The notes under the pieces: generated by a model
Told to the model about the DNA's origin: nothing
Database searches by the model: none
What the model saw: the letters and a program-made list of their open reading frames with translations, nothing else
Part shown: positions 7,088-15,132 of the stretch, one piece after another
How positions within the stretch are numbered: position 1 is the first letter of the stretch
Layout: each line of letters starts with the position of its first letter
Assembly: GCA_031430375.1 (NCBI GenBank)
Contig: JANPBJ010000149.1
Coordinates: forward strand, 37,190-101,189
From: JAENVU01 sp031430375
GTDB taxonomy: Bacteria > Actinomycetota > Acidimicrobiia > IMCC26256 > JAENVU01
Reading direction: 5' to 3'
DNA length: 64,000 nt
Made by a program: the position numbers and the translations under genes

Positions 7088-7858
7088 ATGAGCGATGAAC
7101 TGGACATGTCGGGCCGCGTCGTCCTGGTGACGGGAGGAGCGCGCGGGATCGGTCGCGGGATCGCCGAGGCGTTCCTCGGCCGAGGTGCGAACGTCATCGT
7201 GTGCGGTCGGACCGAGCCCGACGAGCTCCCGACAGCGGCCGCTCACTCCGCCGTCTTCCTCGCCGCCGACGTGCGTGACGCCGACGCCGTCGACGCGCTC
7301 GTGACCGAAACCGTGGCGCGGTTCGGACACCTCGACGTGTTGATCAACAACGCGGGCGGATCACCATGGGCCGACTCCGCGACGGTGTCGCCCAAGTTCT
7401 CGCGGTCGATCATCGAACTCAACCTGCTGGCGCCGCTCGTGTGCGCGCAACGCGCCAACGCGGTCATGCAAACCCAAGCCGACGGCGGTTCGATCATGAA
7501 CATCGCGAGCGTGAGTGGACTACGACCATCGCCCGGCACCGCAGCGTACGGCGCGGCCAAGGCGGGGTTGCTCAACCTCACGCAAACGCTCGCGGTCGAC
7601 TACGCCCCGCTCGTTCGCGTCAACGCGGTGAGTGCAGGCCTGATTCGCACCGAGCAATCACATCTTCACTACGGCGACGAAGCCGGGATTGCCGCGGTCG
7701 GCGCGACGGTGCCGCTCGGGCGCATGGGGACTCCGGCCGACATCGCGAACGCGTGCATCTTCCTCGCGTCTCCGCTCGCGGCATACGTTTCCGGAGCAAA
7801 CCTCACCGTCCACGGAGGCGGCGAAGCCCCCGCCTACCTCGACGCCGCGAGCACTTGA
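7088..7858 (+). CDS. short-chain dehydrogenase/reductase, Rv3549c-like position
   Basis: A 256-residue classical SDR. TGGARGIG (15-22) binds the cofactor, NNAGG is at 87-91, and Ser141, Tyr154 and Lys158 (SVSGL, then YGAAKAG) are the catalytic residues. It is divergent from the echA20-ipdABC operon, the same place that SDR gene Rv3549c has in M. tuberculosis, so a role in oxidising or reducing a steroid ring intermediate is likely but the step is unknown. The ATG has AGAGGA 7 bp upstream, provided by repeat copy 4. A copper amine oxidase follows 63 bp downstream on the same strand. Confidence 0.85.
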   Translation: MSDELDMSGRVVLVTGGARGIGRGIAEAFLGRGANVIVCGRTEPDELPTAAAHSAVFLAADVRDADAVDALVTETVARFGHLDVLINNAGGSPWADSATVSPKFSRSIIELNLLAPLVCAQRANAVMQTQADGGSIMNIASVSGLRPSPGTAAYGAAKAGLLNLTQTLAVDYAPLVRVNAVSAGLIRTEQSHLHYGDEAGIAAVGATVPLGRMGTPADIANACIFLASPLAAYVSGANLTVHGGGEAPAYLDAAST

Positions 7859-7921
7859 CGCGGCCGTCTGACTCGGCCGCCAGGTTTGACACCCGCGGAT
7901 CCAACCGAGAGCATGCGGAGC

Positions 7922-9823
7922 ATGACGCATCCCCTGGCCATGCTCACTGGTGACGAGATCTCACACGCCAGTCGGATAGTGCGCGAGTCTCCGCAGTGGA
8001 CCGAGGGTGCGACGTTCGTCCATGTGATCCTCGACGAGCCCCACAAGGATGAGACCGCGCGCGGCACGGCCGGAGAGCCTGTCGATCGCCGGGTCCAAGT
8101 CCAGTTGGTGACGGGTCCCGAGATCGACGTCACCGAAATCGTCGTCTCGCTGACGAGCAACACGGTGCTGCGCTGGGACGTCGTCCCGGGCATGCGGCCT
8201 ACGTTGCTGTTCGGCGAGGCAGCCCACGCCATCTTCACTACCAAGGAGCATCCCGACTACATCGCCGCGCTGGCTCGCCGCGGTATCACCGACATCGACA
8301 ACGTGCAGATCGACCCCTGGCCGGCGGGCGCGTTCGGTTACGAAGCCGAGCGGGGTCGCCGGATCGCTCGGTGCATCTCATTTCTCCGCACCGACCCGCA
8401 GGACAATGGCTACGCGCGACCCATCGAGGGTCTCATCGTGCACTTCGATCTCGGCCGCAAAGAAGTCATCGAAGTCATCGATCACGGGATCGTCACGCTG
8501 CCCACCGAACATGGGCGCTACTTCGCCGCCGACTCCGAACCGCTGCGCACCGACCTCAAACCCATCGAGATCACGCAACCCGAAGGCCCCAGCTTCACCG
8601 TCGACGGCAACTTCGTGCAGTGGCAAAAGTGGTCGGTCCGGCTCACGTTCGACCCCTACGAGGGGCTCGTGCTCCATCAAGTGTCGTACAACGACGCGGG
8701 ACGCGAACGGTCGATCTTGCACCGGGCGTCGATCACCGAAATGGTGGTGCCGTACGGGGATCCCGCCGAGACCCAAGGCTTCAAGAACGCCTTCGACGTG
8801 GGCGAGTGGGGTCTCGGCCGGATGACCCAGTCGCTCACGCTCGGGTGTGATTGCCTCGGCGAGATTCATTACTTCGACGTGGCCCTTACGCGAGAAGACG
8901 GCGAGCCGTACACGATCAAGAACGCGATCTGCATGCACGAGGAGGACTACGGAATCCTCTGGAAGCACGTCGACCTGTTCGGTGGCACGAGCGAAGTGCG
9001 CCGCAGCCGCCGGCTCGTGGTGAGTTTCATCTCCACCGTCGGCAACTACGAGTACGGCTTCTTCTGGTACTTCTACATGGACGGCAATATTCAGCTCGAG
9101 GTGAAGCTCACCGGCATCGTCTCGCCGATGGCCATCGAACCGGGGACCACTCCCGAGTATGCGAACGTCGTTGCCCCGGGCGTGGCGGCACCGAATCACC
9201 AGCACATGTTCAGCGCACGTCTCGACTTCGACGTCGACGGCACCACCAACGAGGTCTACGAGGTCGAGGCCGAGCGCGTGGCCACCGGGCCCGAGAACCC
9301 GTGGGGCAATGCGTTCCGCGCGCGGTCGACGCGCCTCGACTCGGAACTGGTGGCGCAGCGCGACACAAACTCAGCCACCTCGCGCTCGTGGCGCATCGTG
9401 AACCCGGACGCACACAACGGACTCGGGCAACCGACGGCCTACAAGCTCATCCCGACGATGAGCACGCCCACGCTCCTCGCGCAACCGGACTCCAGCGTCG
9501 GCCAACGCGCGGGATTCGCCCAGCACAACATCTGGGTGACGCCGTACGCGCCGGACGAGCGCCGCGCCGCGGGCAACTATCCGAACCAGCACGACGGCGG
9601 CGACGGCCTCCCCCACTGGACCGCGGCTGATCGGTCACTCGTCGATACCGATGTGGTGGTCTGGTACTCCTTCGGCATCACGCACTTCGTGCGTCCCGAA
9701 GACTGGCCGGTCATGCCGGTGGAGTACACCGGGTTCCTGCTCACACCGTTCGGCTTCTTCGACCGCAACCCCGCGCTCGACGTGCCGCCGTCCGACGGCG
9801 GCCACTGCCACTCGAACGAATAG
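7922..9823 (+). CDS. copper-containing primary amine oxidase
   Basis: A 633-residue copper amine oxidase, the usual length for bacterial enzymes. These oxidise primary amines to aldehydes, releasing ammonia and hydrogen peroxide, with a topaquinone made from a tyrosine. STVGNYEYGFFWYF holds the N-Y-E motif, so Tyr376 is the topaquinone precursor. FDVGEWGLG holds the catalytic base Asp292. The copper ligands are His426 and His428 (NHQHMF) and a later His in GITHFVRPEDWPVMP. All key residues are present. The start could be ATG 7922 or an in-frame ATG at 7913. No signal peptide is visible, so the enzyme is probably cytoplasmic. Its place directly after a steroid-cluster SDR is unexpected and its amine substrate is unknown. 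Confidence 0.95.
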   Translation: MTHPLAMLTGDEISHASRIVRESPQWTEGATFVHVILDEPHKDETARGTAGEPVDRRVQVQLVTGPEIDVTEIVVSLTSNTVLRWDVVPGMRPTLLFGEAAHAIFTTKEHPDYIAALARRGITDIDNVQIDPWPAGAFGYEAERGRRIARCISFLRTDPQDNGYARPIEGLIVHFDLGRKEVIEVIDHGIVTLPTEHGRYFAADSEPLRTDLKPIEITQPEGPSFTVDGNFVQWQKWSVRLTFDPYEGLVLHQVSYNDAGRERSILHRASITEMVVPYGDPAETQGFKNAFDVGEWGLGRMTQSLTLGCDCLGEIHYFDVALTREDGEPYTIKNAICMHEEDYGILWKHVDLFGGTSEVRRSRRLVVSFISTVGNYEYGFFWYFYMDGNIQLEVKLTGIVSPMAIEPGTTPEYANVVAPGVAAPNHQHMFSARLDFDVDGTTNEVYEVEAERVATGPENPWGNAFRARSTRLDSELVAQRDTNSATSRSWRIVNPDAHNGLGQPTAYKLIPTMSTPTLLAQPDSSVGQRAGFAQHNIWVTPYAPDERRAAGNYPNQHDGGDGLPHWTAADRSLVDTDVVVWYSFGITHFVRPEDWPVMPVEYTGFLLTPFGFFDRNPALDVPPSDGGHCHSNE

Positions 9824-9853
9824 CGAACCTGCTCAAGCGCGACCCGATTGCAT

Positions 9854-9903
9854 CGTTCATTGTCCGTATTCCACGGGTGGAGGGGACAGACGCACAATGA
9901 ACG
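9854..9903. terminator. inverted repeat between convergent genes, possible bidirectional terminator
   Basis: CGTTCATTGT (9854-9863) and ACAATGAACG (9894-9903) are perfect reverse complements around a 30-bp loop that itself contains GTCC and GGAC. It lies between the ends of the amine oxidase and ipdF. There is no clear T-run, so termination is only a guess. Confidence 0.35.
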
Positions 9904-9931
9904 CCAAATATGGGCGGGGTCGTCCCCCAGA

Positions 9932-10705
9932 CTACGGGTGCTGGCTACTCACGCTGACGACTTCGCCCGTCATGTAGCTCGAATAGTCCGAGGCGAGGAA
10001 GACGATCACGTTGGCGATCTCCCACGGTGCTGCGGCGCGGCCGAACGCTTCACGTGCAGTCAACTCCTCCAGCACTTCGTCGCTCGTTACCTTGGAGAGG
10101 AACGGATGCATCGCGAGCGACGGCGCCACGGCGTTCACGCGCACGCCGTACAACGCGGCTTCCACCGCGGCACAACGCGTCAAGGCCATCACCCCGGCCT
10201 TCGCGGCTGCGTAATGCGCCTGGCCGCGTTGCGCGCGCCATCCGAGCACCGACGCATTGTTGACCACCACACCAGCGTGCCGCGGCTGCATGTGGCGCAG
10301 GGCGGCGCGCACGCACCGGAAGGTTCCATTGAGCGTGACGTCGAGCACCTTCATCCACTGCTCGTCGGTCATGTCCACGAGGTCGGCCGTACCACCGAGC
10401 CCGGCGTTATTCACAACAATGTCGACTTCACCGACCGCCGCGACCGCGCCCGCGAACATCGCCTGCACCTGCTCCTCGACGGTCACGTCGCACGGCAACG
10501 CCGCGGCCACGCCGTCGCCGAGCTGCTCGGCCGACTCGGCCAGGCGCCGCTCGTGCGCGTCGCTGATCACGACCGTCGCACCTTCGGCAATACAACGCTC
10601 GGCGGTCGCGAACCCGATGCCGGTTCCGGCGGCTGCCGTGACCAGCACCCGCTTGCCGGTCAGGAGCCCATGCGCGGGAGGAATCGTCGGATCTTGTTCG
10701 TTCAC
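9932..10705 (-). CDS. ipdF: IpdF-like SDR, 5-hydroxy-HIP-CoA dehydrogenase of steroid degradation
   Basis: A 257-residue SDR strongly resembling Rv3559c/IpdF. LVTAAAGTGIG (21-31) is an unusual cofactor loop shared with that family; catalytic Ser152, Tyr165 and Lys169 lie in NNASVLGWRAQ and HYAAAKAGVMALTRC; the C-terminus SDYSSYMTGEVVSVSSQHP is characteristic. IpdF oxidises the 5-hydroxyl of the hydroxylated HIP-CoA intermediate. The GTG start (10703-10705) has GGGGGAA upstream. fadE30 lies 54 bp upstream on the same strand, the same pair and order as Rv3560c-Rv3559c. Confidence 0.9.
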   Translation of the reverse strand: MNEQDPTIPPAHGLLTGKRVLVTAAAGTGIGFATAERCIAEGATVVISDAHERRLAESAEQLGDGVAAALPCDVTVEEQVQAMFAGAVAAVGEVDIVVNNAGLGGTADLVDMTDEQWMKVLDVTLNGTFRCVRAALRHMQPRHAGVVVNNASVLGWRAQRGQAHYAAAKAGVMALTRCAAVEAALYGVRVNAVAPSLAMHPFLSKVTSDEVLEELTAREAFGRAAAPWEIANVIVFLASDYSSYMTGEVVSVSSQHP

Positions 10706-10759
10706 GTCATTCCCCCGCTCGACGAACGTGGCACCGATTCGGATTGCATGACATGTCGC

Positions 10760-11947
10760 TCACGCGGTCACCTTGGGTTCGGGCGGCAGGCCGAGGACCC
10801 GCTCGCCGATGATGTTGCGTTGAATCTGATTTGAGCCGCCGTAGATCGTGTCGGCGCGGGTGTAGAGGAACATTCGCTGCGCGAGCGTCAGGTCGTACGG
10901 CAAGGCCTCGCCCACCTGTGACCACGGCCCGCGAATGTCCATCGCCAGCTCGCCCATCCGTCGGTGCAATCCGGCCCAGAAGAGTTTGCCGATCGATGTC
11001 TCGCGCGTCACGTCGCCTCGCGCCATCGCGGTGAGCCCGCGCATCGCGGTATACCGCATGATCTCGAGTTCGATCCACGTCTGCGCCAGGCGTTGGCGGA
11101 TCACGGGGTCCTCCGCGATCTCGCGCTCACGCGCCACGGCCACCATCTCGTGCCACTCGTTGACGAAGTTGAGCTGCTGGCCGAGCGTGAGCGCGCCCCG
11201 TTCGAACGCGAGGGTGCCCATCGCGACCTTCCACCCACCGTTCACCTCGCCGATCACGTTCTCGGCGGGGGTGCGCGCGCCGTCGAAGAAGACCTCGTTG
11301 AACTCTGACGTACCAGTGATCTGCTCGATCGGCCGCGTCTCGATCCCCGTCTGCGCCATGGGAACGAGGAGATACGAAATGCCCCGGTGACGCGGCGCGT
11401 CACGGTCGGTACGAGCGAGGACGAAACACCACTGTGCCCAGTGCGCGAGTGACGTCCAGACCTTCTGACCGTCGATCACCCACTCATCGCCATCGAGGAC
11501 CGCTCGGGTTGAGAGGTTTGCGAGGTCGGAGCCCGCGTTCGGTTCGGAGTAGCCCTGACACCAGAGCTCTTCGCCACTCGCGATGGGCGGGAGAAACCGA
11601 GCGCGTTGGGCGTCGGTGCCGTAGTGCAGGATCGTTGGCCCAATGAGTCCTTCGCCCACGAGTCCCACGCGCCCGGGTCCCCCGGCACGCGCGTACTCCT
11701 CGTAGAAAATTACCTGTTCGAGCAGCGTTGCGTCGCGCCCTCCGTACTCACGCGGCCAAGACAGGCAGGTCCAGCCCGCCGCCCCGAGCGCACGCTCCCA
11801 CGCGTGACGTTCCCCGAAGAGGGCGTGCTCGTCACCGGGTCCACCTCGTCCCCGAACCATGCGGAACTCACCCTCGAGGTGCGACACCAGCCAGTCGCGC
11901 GCTTGCCCGCGAAACGCGTCGTGCTCGGCCGAGAAGTGCAGGTCCAC
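10760..11947 (-). CDS. fadE30: FadE30-like acyl-CoA dehydrogenase of steroid ring C/D degradation
   Basis: A 395-residue acyl-CoA dehydrogenase with all three ACAD domains. CQGYSEPNAGSDLANL (about 131-146) is the FAD-binding middle-domain signature; GQKVWTSLAHWAQWC follows; the C-terminal FAD contact is IYGGSNQIQRNIIGERVLGLP, where Gly replaces the Glu found at this place in many short-chain enzymes. FadE30 dehydrogenates the HIP-CoA side chain, the first beta-oxidation step on the bicyclic remnant. The pairing with ipdF directly downstream supports this assignment. The GTG start is 6 bp after the stop of the fae-like gene, so the two are probably co-transcribed. Confidence 0.88.
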   Translation of the reverse strand: MDLHFSAEHDAFRGQARDWLVSHLEGEFRMVRGRGGPGDEHALFGERHAWERALGAAGWTCLSWPREYGGRDATLLEQVIFYEEYARAGGPGRVGLVGEGLIGPTILHYGTDAQRARFLPPIASGEELWCQGYSEPNAGSDLANLSTRAVLDGDEWVIDGQKVWTSLAHWAQWCFVLARTDRDAPRHRGISYLLVPMAQTGIETRPIEQITGTSEFNEVFFDGARTPAENVIGEVNGGWKVAMGTLAFERGALTLGQQLNFVNEWHEMVAVAREREIAEDPVIRQRLAQTWIELEIMRYTAMRGLTAMARGDVTRETSIGKLFWAGLHRRMGELAMDIRGPWSQVGEALPYDLTLAQRMFLYTRADTIYGGSNQIQRNIIGERVLGLPPEPKVTA

Positions 11948-11953
11948 GGTGGG

Positions 11954-12448
11954 TCAGCGCGGCCGATAGAACGGGTTCCACGGGTCCGTTCGCGCGTTGA
12001 GAACTTCCTCCACCGGCGGGTCACCCCGAACGCCGGCCAGCAGGGCCAACCGAACCGACCGACGGTTGTTCTCGAAGACAAGTTTGGCATCCGCGGCGTT
12101 GGGATTGACCCAGACCGCGGCGATCAACAGCAGCTTGCCCACCCGATCCGTCGGAATGATGTCATCCGCGAGCGCGTCGGCCACCCCGGCGGCGACCCCC
12201 GCTTGTGCTGCACCCCAGGTCATCTCAGCGTGGCGTTCGCCCGTGATGCCCGCCTTGTTGACGAAGAGCGTGGGCGGCTGGACCAGCAGCCCCGGCTGGA
12301 TCACCGCCACAAACGGCGCGTGGCCGCGCGATGGTGACGCGAGCGCGGAAGCCCACGCGGTCCCCACCGGGCCGGAGCGTTCGCCCAGCACCGTGTTGAC
12401 GTGAGCGGCCTCATTGCCGTCACCGATGAAGCTCTCCCCGATCTGCAC
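11954..12448 (-). CDS. fae: formaldehyde-activating enzyme (Fae) homologue
   Basis: A 164-residue Fae-family protein. Fae joins formaldehyde to tetrahydromethanopterin in methylotrophs and archaea. IGDGNEAAHVNTVLG puts a histidine at residue 16, matching the catalytic His17 of the Methylobacterium enzyme. PPTLFVNKAGI and MTWGAAQAGVAAGVADAL are the other family blocks; the latter corresponds to GPAQHGVAMAV. The start is GTG (12446-12448), inside the end of the membrane-protein gene (29-bp overlap). No other tetrahydromethanopterin gene is seen in the window. It may therefore bind another aldehyde or pterin. The place directly before fadE30-ipdF is unusual. Confidence 0.85.
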   Translation of the reverse strand: MQIGESFIGDGNEAAHVNTVLGERSGPVGTAWASALASPSRGHAPFVAVIQPGLLVQPPTLFVNKAGITGERHAEMTWGAAQAGVAAGVADALADDIIPTDRVGKLLLIAAVWVNPNAADAKLVFENNRRSVRLALLAGVRGDPPVEEVLNARTDPWNPFYRPR

Positions 12449-12908
12449 CGCCGCATGCTGCCAGACGGCGACGCGCCCGGGCGAGTAGCGCGGTCACCGT
12501 GGCCGCCAGCGCCACCCCCGCCGCGAGTTCGGTCCGGAGCCCCTCTGGCGATTCCCGTTGGATCTGCTTGTGCAGTTGGTCCACCCACCCCGGCAACGGA
12601 TTCACGCCGAAGAAGAACTCCCCGGGCTTGTCGGAATCCAAGATGGCGGCGCCGGCGATGCCCGCGAGGAGAGCCCGCCGGGGTGGGACCCCGGCGACCG
12701 TGACCAACGCGACGGTGGCCAGCCCGAGCCATCCGTCTCGTTTCGCAACCTCATAGAAGCCGTCCTTGTCCAGCTGTGGGTTTCCCCAGTGTGGGGTTAA
12801 ATCCATGACGACGTGCGTCGCAAACCCCACGCCGAACGCGGCTACCGGCCGCCGCCGACACAGGCTGCCCGCGATTGTGCCGGCAAGGACGTGGTTGGTG
12901 ATGAACAT
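12420..12908 (-). CDS. small membrane protein, YdjM/metal-dependent hydrolase-like
   Basis: A 162-residue protein starting MFITNHVLAGTIAGSL. A first hydrophobic stretch is followed by VGFATHVVMDLTPHWGNP, a His-x4-Asp-x3-His pattern like that of the YdjM family of membrane-bound putative metal-dependent hydrolases. Further hydrophobic segments lie at about 70-110 and 140-155. The ATG at 12906-12908 was preferred over a longer frame because the family begins with this histidine-containing segment. The 3' end overlaps the fae-like start by 29 bp, indicating one operon with fae, fadE30 and ipdF. The function is unknown. Confidence 0.7.
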   Translation of the reverse strand: MFITNHVLAGTIAGSLCRRRPVAAFGVGFATHVVMDLTPHWGNPQLDKDGFYEVAKRDGWLGLATVALVTVAGVPPRRALLAGIAGAAILDSDKPGEFFFGVNPLPGWVDQLHKQIQRESPEGLRTELAAGVALAATVTALLARARRRLAACGGADRGELHR

Positions 12909-13003
12909 CGCTTCGGTAGTGTGCCGCGCCGGTCCACCGACGCGGACCATGCTCGCCGCGTCAACGGATTCGGGTCTATGGATTTGAGTCAACGGAGGAA
13001 CGA

Positions 13004-13759
13004 ATGGCATTCAAAGTCGGAGTACAGCTTCACCCCCAGGTCGGAACCGTCGACGAACTCCGCGCGGCATGGAAGGCCGCAGATGCGTTGGGCGCCGACA
13101 GCATCTGGATTTGGGACCACTTCTTCCCGCTCTACGGCGACCCGGATGCGAACCACTACGAGGCGTACACCTTGCTCGCGGCGATGGCCGTCGACACCCA
13201 ACATGCGCACATCGGCGCGCTCGTCACCTGCAACTCATACCGCAACCCGCAACTGCTCGCCGACATGTCGCGCACGATTGATCTCCTGAGCCACGGCCGC
13301 TTCGTGCTCGGTATCGGGTCAGGCTGGTTCGAGCGGGACTACACCGAATACGGCTACGACTTCGGAACCGCAGGAGAGCGGCTCGCGCAGCTCGGCACCG
13401 CGCTGCCAGTCATTGCCGACCGGCTCGGCGCGCTCGTGCCACCACCCGACGGCGACGTACCAATTCTCATCGGTGGCTCCGGTGAGAAGGTCACGCTCAG
13501 ACTCGTAGCGGAGCACGCCGATGCGTGGAACACCTTCGGCCCGCCCGACAACTTCGCGAAGAAGAACGCGATACTCAACACCTGGTGCGAGAAGTTGGGA
13601 CGCGCCCCGCGTGAGATTGAACGGACCGTCGCGATTCAACCCCAAGAGGTGGGCGACATCGACGCGTACGTCGCGGCGGGCGTCGAGCACTTCATCGTGA
13701 TGGTGGGAGCGCCGTACGACCTCGCGCCGCTCGAGACCCTCATCACCGAGCGGGGTTGA
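13004..13759 (+). CDS. LLM-class F420-dependent oxidoreductase
   Basis: A 251-residue luciferase-like monooxygenase-fold protein. WIWDHFFPLYGDPDANHYE near residues 32-50 and HGRFVLGIGSGWFERDYTEYG near 97-117 are typical of the F420-dependent subclass. VPILIGGSGEKVTLRLVAEHAD near 148-169 is the conserved phosphate-binding region. Such enzymes use coenzyme F420 for hydride transfer; the substrate cannot be predicted. The ATG follows a good GGAGGAACGA ribosome binding site and diverges from the fae-fadE30 operon by 95 bp. Confidence 0.88.
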   Translation: MAFKVGVQLHPQVGTVDELRAAWKAADALGADSIWIWDHFFPLYGDPDANHYEAYTLLAAMAVDTQHAHIGALVTCNSYRNPQLLADMSRTIDLLSHGRFVLGIGSGWFERDYTEYGYDFGTAGERLAQLGTALPVIADRLGALVPPPDGDVPILIGGSGEKVTLRLVAEHADAWNTFGPPDNFAKKNAILNTWCEKLGRAPREIERTVAIQPQEVGDIDAYVAAGVEHFIVMVGAPYDLAPLETLITERG

Positions 13760-14143
13760 CCCGACCCCAGCTCCTCCCGCCGGGCACTGCTCACGAGCCA
13801 TGCAACAAGACTCTCGGACCTGATCGCCCGCCGGCAGCCCCCCGACGCCGCAGGAGATGAGGCACGGATCAAGGCCGCGGCGATGCTCGTGATGGAACGT
13901 TGGCAGGCGAGCGAGGGCGTGATCGTGCACTGCCACGGCGGCCGGGGGCGGACCGGAGCGGTACTGGGAGCTGCCCTGGTGTTCATGGGCCACGATTCCG
14001 AGGTGGTGGTGGACTGGCTCCACCGAGTCCAACGAACGCGAGGGCGTCGAGGATGGCCCGAACAGCGCTGGCAGGCCGACGTCGTCCACCGAGCCCAGCA
14101 GCAAGTTGACCCAGTGTCACCGGACGTCCCCCACCTTCCGTGA
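13760..14143 (+). pseudogene. fragment of a protein-tyrosine/dual-specificity phosphatase
   Basis: In the same frame as the preceding F420 enzyme and directly after its stop, a coding-like stretch ends with EGVIVHCHGGRGRTGAVLGA, the HC-x5-R catalytic loop of cysteine phosphatases, then VVVDWLHRVQRTRGRRGWPE. A start at ATG 13883 would give only 86 residues. The N-terminal half of a phosphatase is missing; a possible continuation (LSDLIARRQPPDAAGDE) reaches back to about 13800 without a convincing start. I read it as a gene truncated at its 5' end by a deletion or fusion. The rest, 14144-14331, shows no gene, only a hairpin-prone stretch around 14150-14185. Confidence 0.55.
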
Positions 14144-14331
14144 GGTGTCTTCGCGCGCTCCGCGCGAACCGGGCAAAGAACCGGGCAAAAACTCGCGACT
14201 TGCACGACTGGTTCGATACCTCCCGCTTGCCTCACCGCGGCGCATCGACTATCAAAGTGACCCGGCCAGTGTCCGAGTCGCGCGGCGGAGTACGACGCGA
14301 CACCTTCTCGGATCCCAGTCTCAAGGACGCA

Positions 14332-15069
14332 ATGCGCGCAGCTTCCCCGACAACCGCGGGAACTGCCGCGGCGGTACGCCGCGGGCGGTTCCGGTTCATA
14401 GTGATGCTCGTGGCCGCGTTCGTGGCGATGCTTGCCGCGCTCATCCTCACCGATAGCCCCGCCAAGTCGGGGCCCGTAGCTCACGGGATCCTGCCGCGAA
14501 CCGCATCCAGTCCCATTCTTCGTGTCCAACCGGCCGGCGCCGTCGAGCTGGCGTCCTCCTCCACGTCCACGACGTCGACCACCACCCCGCGCCCGCGGCC
14601 CGTCGCCCCGGCATCGACGCCGGTGGAGGACACCACACTGCTCAGCCCGGAGGACGTCCCGGAGCCAAACGTCATCCTGCCGATCCAACTCATCGGCCGC
14701 ATCCAGATTCCGAAGATTGGCCTCGACACCGACCTGCGCGACCAAATAACGCAGGAGTCGATTGATCTCGGGCCGTCACACTGGCCCGGGACCGCGAGGC
14801 CGGGAGGATATGGGAACGCGGTGATTGCCGGGCACCGCAATAGCCATAGCGCGCCGTTCCATGACCTCGAAAATCTGGCGCCCGGCGACACCATCAGCCT
14901 CGTCACCGACAACCGCACGCACACCTACACCGTGACCGAGCTGTTCGTCGTGACACCCGAGGCGGTGTGGATCACCGAACAGACACCCGGTCACACCCTC
15001 ACGTTGTTCACGTGTCACCCCCTCGGCGAAGCGACGCAACGACTCGTTGTCCGCGCCACACTCGCCTGA
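14332..15069 (+). CDS. sortase (class D/E/F-type)
   Basis: A 245-residue sortase. A single membrane helix (FIVMLVAAFVAMLAALIL) near residues 22-40 is followed by a Ser/Thr/Pro-rich linker (ASSSTSTTSTTTPRPRP) and the beta-barrel domain. Catalytic residues are the His in AGHRNSHSAPFHDL, Cys228 in LTLFTCHP and Arg241 in RLVVRA. Such enzymes cut sorting signals on surface proteins and attach them to the cell wall or other proteins, acting outside the membrane. I chose ATG 14332 because AAGGA lies 5 bp upstream; upstream in-frame starts would add a non-homologous leader. No substrate with a sorting motif is seen nearby. Confidence 0.85.
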   Translation: MRAASPTTAGTAAAVRRGRFRFIVMLVAAFVAMLAALILTDSPAKSGPVAHGILPRTASSPILRVQPAGAVELASSSTSTTSTTTPRPRPVAPASTPVEDTTLLSPEDVPEPNVILPIQLIGRIQIPKIGLDTDLRDQITQESIDLGPSHWPGTARPGGYGNAVIAGHRNSHSAPFHDLENLAPGDTISLVTDNRTHTYTVTELFVVTPEAVWITEQTPGHTLTLFTCHPLGEATQRLVVRATLA

Positions 15070-15132
15070 CCGCGGCGCACCCGAAGTCCGACGCCGTTCG
15101 CCGGCAGCCGCCGGGGCGCGTACGGTCACGTC

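Noticed and set aside
14205..14230. GGTTCGATACC resembling a tRNA T-arm
   Set aside because: The flanking bases do not pair as a T-stem and no acceptor or anticodon arm can be built around it.
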